Of a stretch of 64,000 nucleotides of DNA, positions 35,153 through 46,850 are shown one piece after another. The notes under the pieces were generated by a model. That model did no database searches and had not been told where the DNA came from. It saw only the letters and a list, made by a program, of their open reading frames with translations. The DNA is taken from NCBI RefSeq assembly GCF_039555335.1, contig NW_027305506.1, forward strand, positions 1 through 64,000, written 5' to 3'. Made by a program: the position numbers and the translations under genes. Position 1 is the first letter of the stretch. Every line of letters begins with the position of its first letter. Origin of the DNA: Amphiura filiformis. Its lineage: Eukaryota; Echinodermata; Ophiuroidea; Amphilepidida; Amphiuridae.

Positions 35153-35520
35153 TACACATTATAGCTGTGTTCACACATGCACTTATTACCGGTAATATTT
35201 TATCTAGGCTTATGTCCGATCGAATTAAATATTTCCGCTAATCCCTTAGCGCGTCCACATTTGTCGGCAATTATAGCGCTATACGCTGTCGAAGTTACGT
35301 AATAATCGGATTAACTACCATAGCAATAGGTGAATCATGATCATTACTTGCACCTGTAAGATTAGTATCTTTGAAAAGACCAGTATTGTATTCAATCTAT
35401 ATGTTCAAAATTGTTTTCACCTATTGCTATGGTTATTAATCCGATAGATTGCGTAACTTCGCCAGTGTATGTCCGACGTGTTATGTCCGATAAGCCTATA
35501 CCGGTCATAAATCCCTCCTT
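35153..35520. mobile_element. MITE with inverted CATAGCAATAGGTGAA arms
   Basis: An inner inverted pair runs from about 35293 to 35334 and 35417 to 35460 (ACCATAGCAATAGGTGAA against TTCACCTATTGCTATGGT). Outer words GGCTTATGTCCGAT and ATGTCCGATAAGCCTATACC are also inverted. The sequence is non-coding. Confidence 0.65.
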
Positions 35521-35689
35521 TCTACATGAGCATCATCAGAAAATTTAACCCGATTTTAAATTTTTTCACTGAAAATTCACTTTCAATAAACGCCCCTCTT
35601 TAGAAAAAATTACAGACAATGCGGTAGGCATGTAAGAAAAGTGCAAATTCTAAAGTTCCAAAATTCAGCCCAATTTTGTATTTAGGTTC

Positions 35690-35752
35690 TATTATTATTA
35701 TTATTATTATTGTTATTGTTATTGTTATTGTTATTGTTATTGTTATTATTTT
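35690..35752 (+). repeat. (TTATTA)n/(TTGTTA)n microsatellite
   Basis: ATT units followed by about seven GTTATT units. Confidence 0.9.
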
Positions 35753-36209
35753 AGTTTGACAAAGTAGTCCCATTTTGCAGTAGACTTAGCTCTATCTATA
35801 TCGCATTATACATGTAGGCCCTACATGGTGGATCATCTTTGAAAAAATGACAAAAATAAAAAAATAACAATGACTCCCATCATCATGCTATTTTTTTTTT
35901 TCTTGGGGGTCCCAAATTTACCAAAAGTCGGCTTCAATAAAATTGCGACCTCCACTATTTCGTCAGCAAAGATTTTATGACCCCCCACACACCATTTGCA
36001 CCCCCCGAACAGGCATCAGTCTTTTGGAATAAAATAAACACACTATCTGTAGTCATGTTGTGTTGTGACTCCCTACATTTTGTTCATCAAAAATATTTTA
36101 TGACACCCCCTATATTTCTCTCCGTATATTTGGGACCCCCTAATCATCTTATAAAATCCAATTACATGCCTTTCTAGCTGTTATCATGCTTATGGCTTAA
36201 TAAATGTCA

Positions 36210-36600
36210 TCTCCATCTACTTCCAGGGCCATCTGTCCCCCCACTGGGCCCTCTGGAGGGTTTACATTTGCTAACCCCCTAGAAACTTGTGTAGGTCATC
36301 CCAATAAGGATGGTCAATTGCTCCTGCGCCTGAACCCGATCATGGAGGGTGCGATGGAGAGTTTTCAGTGCCTTTATCTTAGCATGTATCTGCTCCCCCG
36401 ACCGTATGGGGAATCCCCCCCCCCTTGTCATGTAATAGCGTGGCTATCTCCTCCCAAAGCTTTTTTTTTTAACCCAGAAATACTTTCCGTGTCTCTCCAA
36501 ATTTTGAGGATAGCCAATGTTCCTTGTCATTCCAATTGACCTCTCTATTGCGTTTATTTATATCAATATTTGCAGCTGCAGCCATGATGACATCATGCAG
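36210..36600 (-). pseudogene. Myb/SANT-like DNA-binding domain relic
   Basis: The minus-strand frame starts MAAAANIDINKRNREVNWND, continues WLSSKFGETRKVFLG, then hits a stop, then reads KKLWEEIATLLHDKG and, further on, TVGEQIHAKIKALKTLHR. The spaced Trp residues and the W..K..L-E-Q-x-x-x-K-I-K-A-L-K pattern fit a trihelix/Myb-SANT-like domain such as occurs in Harbinger-type second proteins or domesticated relatives. One in-frame stop (near 36465, in a poly-A tract) and no intact continuation mark it as a relic. A hAT-like MITE lies in its presumed 5' leader. Confidence 0.5.
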
Positions 36601-36614
36601 TAAATTACTCTGCT

Positions 36615-36953
36615 CAGTGGTGTAGATTTCTTTTTGACATTGGGGGGATGGAGTTGGAAAAAATTTCAAGTAATAGTCAATCCAGCACCTTTTGGCGACA
36701 GAATAAGTTTTTGGTTCAATTGTGCGCGAAAAATTTTGCTATTTTGAAGCTTAACTGATGAAATAATGATGTAAAAGTAGAATAAAAGCGCGCGAAGCAC
36801 GCATAAATTTGCACTTTAGGGGCAAAAAATGGGCAAATATGAGGTTAATTTGGTCAGAAACCCATATGGGGGGGGATGATTGTAGGGACCATCCCCTCTG
36901 GAAAAATATTGGGGGGATTTATCCCCCCCCACCCCCCCGGATCTACACCTATG
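36615..36953. mobile_element. hAT-like MITE with 8-bp target duplication
   Basis: The ends CAGTGGTGTAGAT and ATCTACACCTATG are inverted with two mismatches. ACTCTGCT flanks both sides (36607-36614 and 36954-36961). An 8-bp duplication with CAG-type ends fits the hAT superfamily. At 339 bp it has no transposase; G/C runs lie just inside both ends. Confidence 0.8.
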
Positions 36954-36989
36954 ACTCTGCTTAAAATTTTGCGCGAGTGATATACTCAC

Positions 36990-37238
36990 AGTTATATCCG
37001 ACAGCCCAATAGTGCTGCATGTCCACACGTAATTACTATTACCGGATGTAACGTTTCGATCGGTCTTAACAGCTCTTAACCCTGGTCATCTTCAGCCTTA
37101 AATTTTCGGATTTAAAGCACATTACGTCGGATATAGTAATTTTTTTTATATCCGACGCTCATTCACACGGCCACTTATATCCGATACTATTACCGACGTA
37201 ATTTAAGTCTGACTGTGTGAACAAATTGTCGGATTTAA
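36990..37238. repeat. ~121-bp TCCGAC-rich tandem repeat, left part
   Basis: Units carry GGATTTAAAGCACATTACGT, TATATCCGACGCT.ATTCACAC and CACTTATATCCGATACTATT words. After removing the TTAA-type insertion at 37239-37576 and the LINE insertion at 37634-42037, the same unit continues at 37577-37633 and 42038-42110. It is the host repeat of both insertions. Confidence 0.7.
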
Positions 37239-37576
37239 AGGGGCATTTCGTGATCCACAGCCTCATCCCCCCACTTTTCTCAAAAAAAGTTGAGATTTTT
37301 ATATCACTGGAAACCTCTGGCTACATAATGTTTATGTACAAAATATTTCTTGCAGATAAATTCGTTTTGCAAAGATATCGTGAAATTTGAATTTCGTTCT
37401 GGTGCACCAGAACGAAATTACAACGCATTGTCTATGGAGCAGTGTAATACACATAATCATGCATAACTCGCAAACGCAAAATCGGAATCAACTGAAATTT
37501 TGGGAATAGGCTTTTTTCGTGGATATGTACTGAAAAATGTCATAAAAAGAGGATGCTAGGATCACGAAACATTCCT
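37239..37576. mobile_element. TTAA-type MITE with a perfect central palindrome
   Basis: TTAA at 37235-37238 and 37577-37580. The ends AGGGGCATTTCGTGATCC and GGATCACGAAACATTCCT are inverted. A perfect 30-bp palindrome (37390-37419, centred on GGTGCACC) lies at the middle. AGGG ends plus TTAA suggest Kolobok, by analogy. The right half recurs at 58277-58408 with very few changes. Confidence 0.75.
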
Positions 37577-37744
37577 TTAAAGCACATTACGTCTGATATA
37601 GTTATATCCGACGCTAATTCACACTGCCACTTACATATACGAATTTTTTATTCAATAATGAACAAATACATTTGGGCCACCAAAGCGGCATTATAAATCA
37701 TTACATGAATAAATTACAAACAACATGAAATTGAACAGGAAGAA

Positions 37745-38818
37745 TTAATTGATTTTGGTGAGCCTGTATCGCAGTCTCCAAATGATGTTGGTTCCAATCA
37801 TGGAACTGACAGAAGCATACTTGGCAACAGCCTTGGCAACACGTTTGGGGAAGCCAAGTTTCTTCAACCCACTTCGGAAACGGTGATGAATATGGCCGAG
37901 TGACCCAATCACGAAAACAAGGATTTTGCAATCAAATCCGCACAATGTGAGCAAGTTACAAAGAGGAGTATACTTTTGGAACTTTGTGTTGTAACTTTCC
38001 TCAATGAAAGCATCGAAAGGACAAGTTACTTCCAAGATGAAACACTTCATGTTTTCGTGATCAATGAGAAATAGGTCTGGTTTTCTTGCTTGAATGTCCT
38101 GAAAGATGTTTGCGAATTCAATTTCATCATCGTCATTCGTGATCAGGGCACCCGAGATGATCTTTTCACGGTAGATATCACACCTGTTGTATTTTTTAAT
38201 TTCCTTTTCAAGGATATTCATGATCCGGTTATGTCTTGAAATGTAATTGTAACGAAATTGCATGCAGCCGTTTGCTACATGTGAAATTGTATCATATGGA
38301 TTTCTGCAAAGAGGGCACGACTTGCTAACCTGAGGAAACATTACATGGAGCAATGAATTTGATTCTGCGATTTGGAGTCTAGCTTTGGTGATAAACTTAA
38401 TCAGGTCGACACTTAAATCACCATTCTTTAAATGCTCCATCGAACATGCATAATCTGCTTTCTCGAGGTCCGCAAGTCTTCCCTGTGATTCAAGATTTTT
38501 CCAGTTGCTTAGTTCAGTTTCAGTCAGTTTCTTTATGATAAAATGATAAATTACTTTGTGACAAACCATAACAGTTTCACCTGCCTTTATGGCATACGCA
38601 AAGTTTTCGTTGTTTGATTTAACCAACTCGATGGCTAATTTTGAGCAGATCTCGTTTAACTCAACCCAGGCTGACTTGCTCAAGCAAGTCTGAATATTTT
38701 ATGATGATACCATTTTCATCAGCTTCATACCCAGCAAAATTTTTACCTTCATCATTAGTTTCTTTAACTTTTCTTTTTTGCATGTGCAGTTTGAGGGACT
38801 TTTCAGCAGTCTTCCGGA
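37745..38818 (-). pseudogene. RLE-type (R2/NeSL/Hero-like) LINE, C-terminal zinc knuckle and endonuclease
   Basis: The main frame (38683 to 37745, 312 codons) has CPLCRNPYDTISHVANGC at residues ~123-140, which is C-x2-C-x8-H-x4-C. It is followed by an RHN motif (~150) and KPDLFLIDHE...FILEVTCPFD (201-224), giving the PD...E-x-T nuclease core. This is the order found downstream of the RT in R2-like retrotransposons. About 45 further codons (38818 to ~38690, ending YSDLLEQ) continue upstream in a shifted frame, and the RT itself is absent. The 3' tail ends near AATAAAAAATTC at 37634. One frameshift aside, the domain looks well preserved. Confidence 0.7.
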
Positions 38819-38880
38819 CCATACATACATACATACATACATACATACATACATACATACATACATACATACATACATAC
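38819..38880 (-). repeat. (GTAT)n microsatellite, tail of the CR1-type LINE
   Basis: Sixteen or so CATA units on the plus strand. On the minus strand they directly follow GCGCTATAGAAATATT, the usual style of CR1/L2 3' ends, so the array is read as the LINE tail. Confidence 0.85.
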
Positions 38881-38907
38881 AATATTTCTATAGCGCTTTT
38901 TCGCAGT

Positions 38908-40539
38908 TCAAAGCACTTCACAGTACAAAGAAAAACAAATGAAATTACAACAATTCAAAAAGGTGGGTTTTAAGATGCCTTTTAAAGATCTGCAGTGACG
39001 GGGGGCCTCTCTGATGGAAGTGGGCAGTGAATTCCAGTGGCGTGGACCGTACACTGAGAACCCACGGTCACCTGCAGATCTTTTGGTCTTGGGAATAGCA
39101 AGTCTGGTAACGTCCTTGGAGGAGGGAAGATTACGTTTGCTGGAATGGGTGGTATACATAGAAATTAGCTCAGACAAGTAGGTAGGGGCACTGTTGTTAA
39201 TACACTGATACATGAGAACAAGGATTTTGAAATTAACTCGCTGCTTGACTGGGAGCCAGTGAAGACGGGTGAGATAAGGTGATGATCGCGCCTACGAATG
39301 CCGAAAATCAAGCGAGCAGCTTTGTTTTGAATGCGTTGAATTTTCGTGAGTTGGGCTTCGGTGATACCAGCAAGCAGCGAGTTACCATAATCGAGGCGGG
39401 AGCTCACAAGGGCTCGAACAACATGATGACAGTTTTCTTCATTGAGGTACCGCCTTATACGAGAAATATTTCGGAGTTGATAATTAAGAGTACGGCATAA
39501 CCCATTTACATGATCTGACATAGACATAGTACTGTCAAAAATAATACCAAGATTGCGGACCTTATTTATAGATTTAACGGTAGTTGTACTTACTTTAAGA
39601 CTAAGAGAATTAATAGATTTGAGGTTATGAGGTGAGCCTACAACAAAGAACTCTGTTTTCTCCATGTTTAACTTCAACTTAGCATGAGTCATCCAGCACT
39701 GAATATCAAGGATGCAGTTCTGAAGCCGATTTATAGCATCAATTTGATCCATGGGTTGTTTAGGGTTAAAGGCGGTGTATAACTGAGTATCATCAGCGTA
39801 AATATGGTAAGAAAGTTTGTGCTTACGAATGATCATGCCAAGAGGTAAAGTATAAATTGTAAAAGACAATGGTCCCATGACAGATCCTTGAGCCAGCCCA
39901 CAGTCAAGGGAGACAGCAGCAGAAAAAGTGTCATCGATGTTGACACGAATGTGTCTGTTAGACATGTATGATTGAAACCACTCTAGGGGTGGTCCAGAAA
40001 CACCCATAGTACGAAGTCTGTGAGTGAGGGTGGCATGATCGATGGTGTCAAAAGCTGCGGTGAGGTCTAACATGACCAGCAGCACAACGTTACCCTCATC
40101 CAGCTCATGCATAAAATCATTTTTAACTTTGAGCAAAGCAGTTTCTGTGCTGTGCCCTTGCCTGTAGGCTGACTGAAGGGGCTCGCTGAGTTTGTTTGAT
40201 GACAAATAATCTTTATATCTAGCTGCAACAATGTTCTCAATTACTTTGGATATGAATTGGATGTTAGAAATAGGCCTATAATTTTTCAACACATTAGGAT
40301 CAAGAGACGTTTTTTTAAGAATGGGGTGACAACAGCATAGTAGGAAAATTACCGGTGCACATAGAGACATTTACAATTTTGGTGATAATGGGCACAACAA
40401 GAGACAGGTTCTGTTTCAAGAGCCATGTGGGAAGCGGATCAATAGAACAGGTCTTGTTAGGAAGTTTGACCAAGACCTTTTCAACTTCCTCCAGAGACGT
40501 AGGTTCGCTCATCACCTTCAATCTTGTAATCAGTGTCAT
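38908..40539 (-). pseudogene. CR1-type LINE reverse transcriptase
   Basis: Three overlapping frames (40539-40315, 40370-39165, 39213-38908) carry CSIDPLPTWLL, NYRPISNIQFISKVIE, AFDTIDHATL, LAQGSVMGPLSF, YADDTQLYTAF (catalytic, near residue 190 of the main frame), KAARLIFGIRR and finally GPRHWNSLPTSIR. All conserved RT blocks are present and only two frameshifts separate the parts, so this copy is much younger than the plus-strand LINE at 12-15 kb. Confidence 0.8.
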
Positions 40540-42029
40540 AATTGGGCATAACGGATCTTGTCCGTTTTACTCTTGAAAAAGTTGGAAAACTGTTCACTCA
40601 TGATATCAGAGGAGCTAAACACAGGCAATTGTTTGTTAGAATTGTTGAGCAAAGTATTAATTGTACGAAACAGATCTTTGTCATCCCCATTGGCTATTTT
40701 GGTTTTAAAAAACTCAGTTTTAGCACTTGTGATCATGTCGTTCACCAAGTGCAATTGATCAAGGTAACATGTGCGATCGTGTTCTGATTGAGACTTTCTC
40801 CATTTTCTTTCGAGCCTTCTGCGAACTCGCCTAGCACAAGCAATGCCTTCATTAAACCATGGTAGCCGAGTGCGGATGGACAAAGATCTTGTTTTGAGAG
40901 GAGCATGATGGTCAAGTAATTTGGTACAAACGACAGAAAAGTGGTTGACCAATTCATCCGCTGATGACAAGGAGTCAGGAATTTCAGAGAGCTGACATTT
41001 AAGGTCTTGAGTAAAAGATGTAGGATAAAAACCCAGGAAGTCCCGTTTGGTTTTGGTTACCTTCTTGGGAGGAGGTTTGTTATATGCCAGAATGAACTCA
41101 ATAAAAAAGTGATCAGAGATCAGTGACTCCTTAACACTGTGGGTAACAACAATGTTGTCTTCAGGCCTGGATATCAGAAGATCAAGGGTATTACCACTTA
41201 TATGGGTTGGAACAGTGATGTGTTGTTGAAAACCATTTATGGATATGGTGTCATGAAAATGACGAACATCTGGTAATTCAGGTTTATTAACGTGGACATT
41301 GAAGTCCCCTACTATAATCAATTTGTTTGGCATAAAAGAAACCTCGTCCATTAAATTATCAAATTCCTGTAGGAAATCTGATATAGGATATTTGTTAACC
41401 TTTGACGGTTTGGGTCTATACACACATATAAATGTTAAACCAGAATCAGAGTCAGTAATACACATATGTTCGATTATTTTCAGGTTACAGGTTGTTGGAG
41501 TTACAGTTAAGTTCAGGGTTGATTTAAACAGAGCACCAACTCCACCTCCACCCCGAATAGATCTTGGGACGTTAATGAAGTTGTACCCAGGTGGTGTAAA
41601 TTCACCGATTTTGGTTGTGTCATATTCATCCAGCCAAGTCTCTTGCAGAAACAAAATGTCTACATCATGTTCGATAACGTAGTCACACACAAACACTGTT
41701 TTGTTTCCTATTGAGCGGGCATTCCATGATCGGATGTCTAAATACTGGCCATGTCTTGGAAGTTTCACCAGGTGGTTATGGGTTGTGACCAGCATCAGTT
41801 TTTCGGGTCTAGCAAAAATGTTAGTTGTGACAGGGATGGAACATTCGACAGGAGAGGGGTCCAGCAGGGGATGGGCGGCAGACAGGTAGTGTTCTATGGG
41901 TCTCGATCGCACTCCTCCACGTCGCCCTCTATGAGTGGTAGGAACATTGTTTATGTCTAGTTCAATAAGTTGAGACCAGACGTCAGGGGACAGATGGGTC
42001 GTCTTGTTGTAACATTTGCCGATTTCCAA
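40536..42029 (-). pseudogene. CR1-type LINE endonuclease (EEP) domain, 5'-truncated
   Basis: One open frame of 497 codons. Motifs in order are RSWNARSIGNK, DILFLQETWLDEYD (Glu ligand), RGGGGVGALFK, LIIVGDFNVHVN (GDFN), the GNTLDLLISR block, SDHFFIEF (SDH) and an Arg-rich RRVRRRLERKWRK helix. All catalytic blocks of an apurinic-like LINE endonuclease are there. The frame is open to the insertion border at 42037, so the ORF1 side is missing through 5' truncation. It shifts frame into the RT part near 40538. Confidence 0.8.
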
Positions 42030-42109
42030 AAGTCTGTCACTTATATCCGATACTATTACCGACGTAATTTAAGACCGGTAATAAGTGATTTAAGTCCGAC
42101 TGTGTGAAC

Positions 42110-45100
42110 ACGACTTATGTTGAGTCCATTGTATGTTTCACTTGCACCTGTAAGACTAGTGTCTGTGAAATGACCGGTATTCTATTCAATAAATGATTTT
42201 ACACATACATGTACACAGGTGATGAGTGCGGCCTGAGATGGTGCAGGGCAATACATTAAAAAAATAGTGTAAACCCATTGCTAAGGTAATCAATCTTGTT
42301 ACATCACTACTACTACTACAGCGAATTGTTTGCTAAATCATCCGAAAATCTATCAAAGAGAACTACCGGTGTGGATGAAAAATCCTTGAGGTCCATTTGG
42401 ACGTTTGTGACTTCTTTGTTCACCTTCTCTCCTTTTTTGTTTCTTCTTTCCCTTCCGATAGCAAAAAAACATGGGTTTGGTTATGGTTATGGTTAATGAA
42501 ACCATGTAAAACAGACAACTTCTAATCTCTGGACTATCCTTGCAATGAATTCGAAAAAACCTTGTTGGAAATACACTAGACCTATAAATTGTATGGTGCA
42601 TATTAATATAGGCCTAAGATCAGGGTCTGCCTTAATTGATTTACCCACCCCTGGCAATGATTTGGTATGCTAACTCAACCCCAAAAGGAAATTTCAACCT
42701 CCCTAACCCCCTCCTGCAAATGAAAATGTCCACTGCACCCCTCACCCCCATATGGTGTAAAATTGAAAATTGGCATGGTAATGTCACCTTAATTTTGGGC
42801 TAAAATAGTGTTTTTGTATGGGAGCACAGGGCCATAATGGTGCCCATTAGGATTTTTTTATATCTTTGTCCCTCAGACAACTGACCCTGATACCCTACTG
42901 AACATGTAAATACTTCAATGGACCCCCTCCCCTCCAAAAAAATAAAATAAAATAAAAAGAAGAAGAAAAGAAGGATTAAAAAAAATAAAAAGAAGAAAGT
43001 AAAAGTAAAGTGGAGAAAATTATTTTACTGAAGCACGAAATATTTTACCTGTCCAGTGGTGGGTTGGGGTCCCAGGGTGGGGCATTACATAGATCCTTAT
43101 AGCCAGGCTAGGGGACTCATAAGTTTTAGCCTGGCCCAGGACCCTGAAAAAGGTGAATCTGACCCTTTTGTCCGCATTCAAGGTGATTTATCCCTATTTT
43201 ATTCACACTTCATAAATTAAAAACTTCGGTCGAAGTTTTGCCACAAGTTTAAAAAAATAACGGTTAGTTCATGAAAAAGAAGAAGTGAAATTTAGCAAAA
43301 CGCGACGAGGTTTATTTGCCCGTAAGAGAGCTCTATTGTTCCGCTATTGTATCCGCTATTGTATCCACTATTGTATTCTATTCATAAAAGCTACTGCAAG
43401 AATCGCGGCAATCCCTGATATTGCTGATGTCTACCGCCGGCGTTTCGCATTTATTAACAATCAAAATTATCCCATACTCTTACATTTATAGTCTTATTCT
43501 CACCTTTTATATAATATTAAGAAATTGCAATTATGAAAACTACAAACTTTGAAAGTGAAAATATATTTACCATCGAAAATATATCATACTTAAATTCTAT
43601 AGAGTCTATAATATATCCAACCCAGAAGTGCCCATTTATTTAAATTGTTGTAATAGCGCCCAAATATCCCACCAAATATCTTATACACGATTTTATTGAT
43701 TCATTTTGGGCTAAATCAAAAGTCAGAAGTAGTTAAAAAGGGCAACATCCTCACCATTACTTGCTGCTTTACAAATTATCCTCGCTTGACCAAACACGCA
43801 TAGTACGTTGATCGAAAAACCTAGCGTGGTTGTCTTAACAATGCAAAAGAGATGTACAGCTTACCCACTAACACTAGCTCATTTACAAAAACCTATTGAA
43901 CAGTTACGTAGTCCATCGATAGTGCGGACACTCTTCACTAGCAAACCACCAAAATTCGTGCTATTTTGGCGTTGGAAAAGAAATCTCGTGAATAGAGTGC
44001 CCTCTCTACTATCTGCCTACATGTTTACGTTCTAGAAATGCCAACTAAAATGAGTAAAATCATCCAACAACTTCATTTTAAGAATTATTTCAGTATAGAA
44101 ATCAATAGGAACAGAAAGAGTATGGTCTACACATTCCAGGAAAATGTTTTATTTGTTTCTTCCGCCATTCTATATTTCCCTAAAATTATCACATTTTTTC
44201 TCCAAAATCCTATGTAAATGATTCTCCACGCTACGCAGAAATTATGTGCGATAAATCATACAAATTTGCCACAATTTTACATCACTTTAGACAGTATTGC
44301 AATATCTTGATGATTTTTAGGCATTTTCAACGGCAACTTGAGTATATTCAGAAATCAAATATCGCGCCAAGGGGATGACACTCTTATTCACGCATTCATT
44401 TACAACACAAACTTGTATCGAATCCCGGTGGTTTGCGACCAATGAAATGTCCGCACCCCTGGTTTGTCAAGGCAATAACCACGATCCGTTTTGTAATAAT
44501 ATAAAAGCACTTGCAATAGAATCCCGCTGAGTTCAAATGAACTGCGCCCTGAAACCGATGGAGAGGTGTCCCATAAAGAAGCTATTCCATTGACCTTTAT
44601 TAACAGGTCAGTGAGCTCTCCATACACAAATGAACAAGTACAATAGGACAAGGCCAGCACCTATTACCTGCTTTGTAACATGTTATTTTGAAGTCGTGAA
44701 GATTAGTAATCGTCTGTGCATATGAACTGCGCATTTATGATGCAAAATATTAGTTCTATATAATATAAAATTACAAATACTGGTATTATGATACACGGTA
44801 TAGGTGATATATAAAACGACTAATAAAATCATGTCATCATGGCGTCATGTCAAAGGTTCATTATATCCCGTATGTTTGTCTAAATTCATATATATTTGAA
44901 AAAAATTCTACACCCATTTAATATGTACTCAGGTGGAACCTTGCCTTTTTAATTTTCATTTCTTTTTATGTAACAAATTCAGGTTTTTCCATTACGCGGG
45001 GCCGCCGGGCAATACAAATTTAATGCTAACATTGAATGAACGCAGAATCAAGAATGGGCGTTTCTAGTACATACAGCGTCTGACTCTACCTGAGGACCTA

Positions 45101-45660
45101 GCCTAAGTCCAATGGGCTCCAAGAGTGGCTCTCCATACACACATGAACAAATACAATGACGGGTCGCCATTGCACTCCATACACAAATGATCAAATACAA
45201 TGGAGAGTCCGACTGCCATGCAAATGAGCCAAGTGCCCTCTCAAGGGTCTGCTCTGTGATATCACACTGATCAGACTGATCTTTATGTTATTACAGCGAG
45301 GCTCACATACAATGTTCAACACAAAGTGAACGATGTTATAACTTGGAGGGCTAACAAACCAACACCGCCAAATTCGACTGACGTGTGAACAACGTGGGAC
45401 GCTATGAGGAAATTGAATACTCGTTGTCTGATCATGCATGTGTGTTTATGGTTCGGATAGCGGTTACTTAGCAACTCTCGTTCCGCCTTGGGTTTATTGA
45501 ATACACTCTATATAAAGTCATCAATATGTCGTTTCCAGTCCTTGGCTGAACTATTGGGTTCAGCTATTAATTTTTTAATAATTCTGTTAACCCCATAGCA
45601 TTAAAAAATAGTATTTTGATAAATAAAATAGCTGGATGCGGTATGCAGCTGATTGGGGTG
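42110..45660. other. No recognisable gene
   Basis: Non-coding. Small items are A/G-rich low complexity at 42938-43020, a (CTATTGTATCCG)3 repeat at 43336-43380 and a CTCCATACACAAATGA-like word repeated at 44617, 45131 and 45176, which suggests local rearrangement. The short open frames here have no domain character. Confidence 0.45.
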
Positions 45661-45669
45661 GTTACGGGT

Positions 45670-45905
45670 CGTTAAAACCACTAACCGCGAAATATGGATA
45701 TCCAACTAGTTTGCCCCGCAAATCTACAAAGAACCGCTAACCGCGAAATATGGATATCCAACTAGTTTGCCCTCGGAGCTTCAAAAACCACTCACCCCGA
45801 AATATGGATATCCAACTAGTTTGCCCCGCAGGGCTACAAAGCACCATTAACCGCGAAATATGGATATCCAACTAGTTCACCTCGCATGGCTACAAAGTAC
45901 CACTT
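45670..45905 (+). repeat. ~56-bp minisatellite, four copies
   Basis: ACCGCGAAATATGGATATCC followed by AACTAGTTTGCC repeats with starts near 45685, 45741, 45795 and 45851, plus a degenerate fifth start near 45905. Each unit contains the palindrome GGATATCC. Confidence 0.85.
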
Positions 45906-45939
45906 AGCGCGCAATATTTTTTACCTCAAAAAAGAATTA

Positions 45940-46508
45940 ATATCTACCAAAAACGTTTCAAAACGTAAAAAGCGGCCAAAGTTTAAAAATCTTTCCTGTG
46001 TGGCTTTTCACCCTTTTTTAAACTTGGTCCCATTTATGAAAGTTTCTAAAGACCCATACGAAGTCATCTATAGGCTACTTGTTGGTTTTCTTAGTTGTCA
46101 GTGTTTATTTTGTAGAGCAAATGAATTAATGTTTGTGCGTAATTGAAGTTTTTTCCGTATAGACGTTATAATGTATTTTGTAGCAAATACTCACTTTGTT
46201 TAATTCTTCATCGTCATGTGCGATTCTGCGCCTTATGTACAGATGTAGGGCCTATATGTAGCAGGTTGACACACAGTCAATTTGCTAAGTATATATAATA
46301 CTCTACTACTCTTTATGATCACGCAATATAATAAAACATAAACCTTGAAATGTTTTTGATAATGGTTGCATGTAAAAATTAGGACTCATTCTTCATGTTA
46401 TTACTACTTTACTAAATGGGACCAAGTTTAAAAAGGGTGAAAAGCCACACAGGAAAGATTTTTAAACTTTGGCCGCTTTTTACGTTTTGAAACGTTTTTT
46501 GGTAGATA
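45940..46508. mobile_element. Foldback element with ~93-bp near-perfect arms
   Basis: 45943-46036 and 46412-46504 are inverted copies (for example AAGCGGCCAAAGTTTAAAAA and GGTGAAAAGCCACACAGGAA) with only single-base length differences in homopolymers. The ~375-bp loop is non-coding. Outer words ATCTACC/GGTAGAT are also inverted. It may be a MITE or a long dsRNA-forming repeat. Confidence 0.7.
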
Positions 46509-46850
46509 AAATAGGCTGATCACTCCACGTTTCATTGCAAATCCGATGTATTATATCTGCCTATCAAAAATTCCATTATTGGAATGACCTTGTATACAAT
46601 ATTAAAGTCTATGGATATGGTTAGTGATTAATATCACTTATAATTTATTTCTTTAGGTGCATTACATAGTGACGGATGTTCGACTCCGCCAGAAAAAAAG
46701 TTTTTGAGTTAGACGCGATCAAAGAGTATGCCAATTTGTGACCAACCATAGCAGAACACTAACAAGTAAAATCCTTCAAAAGTTGCTATATTGTGAAAAA
46801 CTAGCATCTAAAGTATCTTGAAACATCTATCACATGAAGAATTATTCGCT

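Larger units (their letters stand above)
37634..42037 (-). mobile_element. Composite LINE insertion: RLE-type 3' end joined to a CR1-type LINE
   Basis: CACTTA (perhaps extending to CACTTAYAT) flanks the block at 37628-37633 and 42038-42043, and the interrupted 121-bp repeat shows the empty site. Reading 5' to 3' on the minus strand, a 5'-truncated CR1-type LINE (endonuclease, RT, then a GCGCTATAGAAATATT end and (GTAT)n tail) is followed directly by the C-terminal part and tail of a different, RLE-type LINE. No RLE sequence is seen on the 5' side of the CR1 part, so the pair seems to have been inserted as one piece. Confidence 0.65.

Noticed and set aside
36204-36539. 111-codon plus-strand frame
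   Set aside because: Overlaps the minus-strand Myb/SANT-like relic, which has domain character; the plus frame is Pro/Ser-rich shadow sequence.
38661-38921. Frame containing repeated VCMY residues
   Set aside because: It is a translation of the (GTAT)n LINE tail. Only its last part (after the microsatellite) is genuine, as the frame-shifted upstream end of the RLE protein.
45886-46146. 86-codon frame in the inverted-repeat region
   Set aside because: Half of it lies in a 93-bp repeat arm; no domain character.
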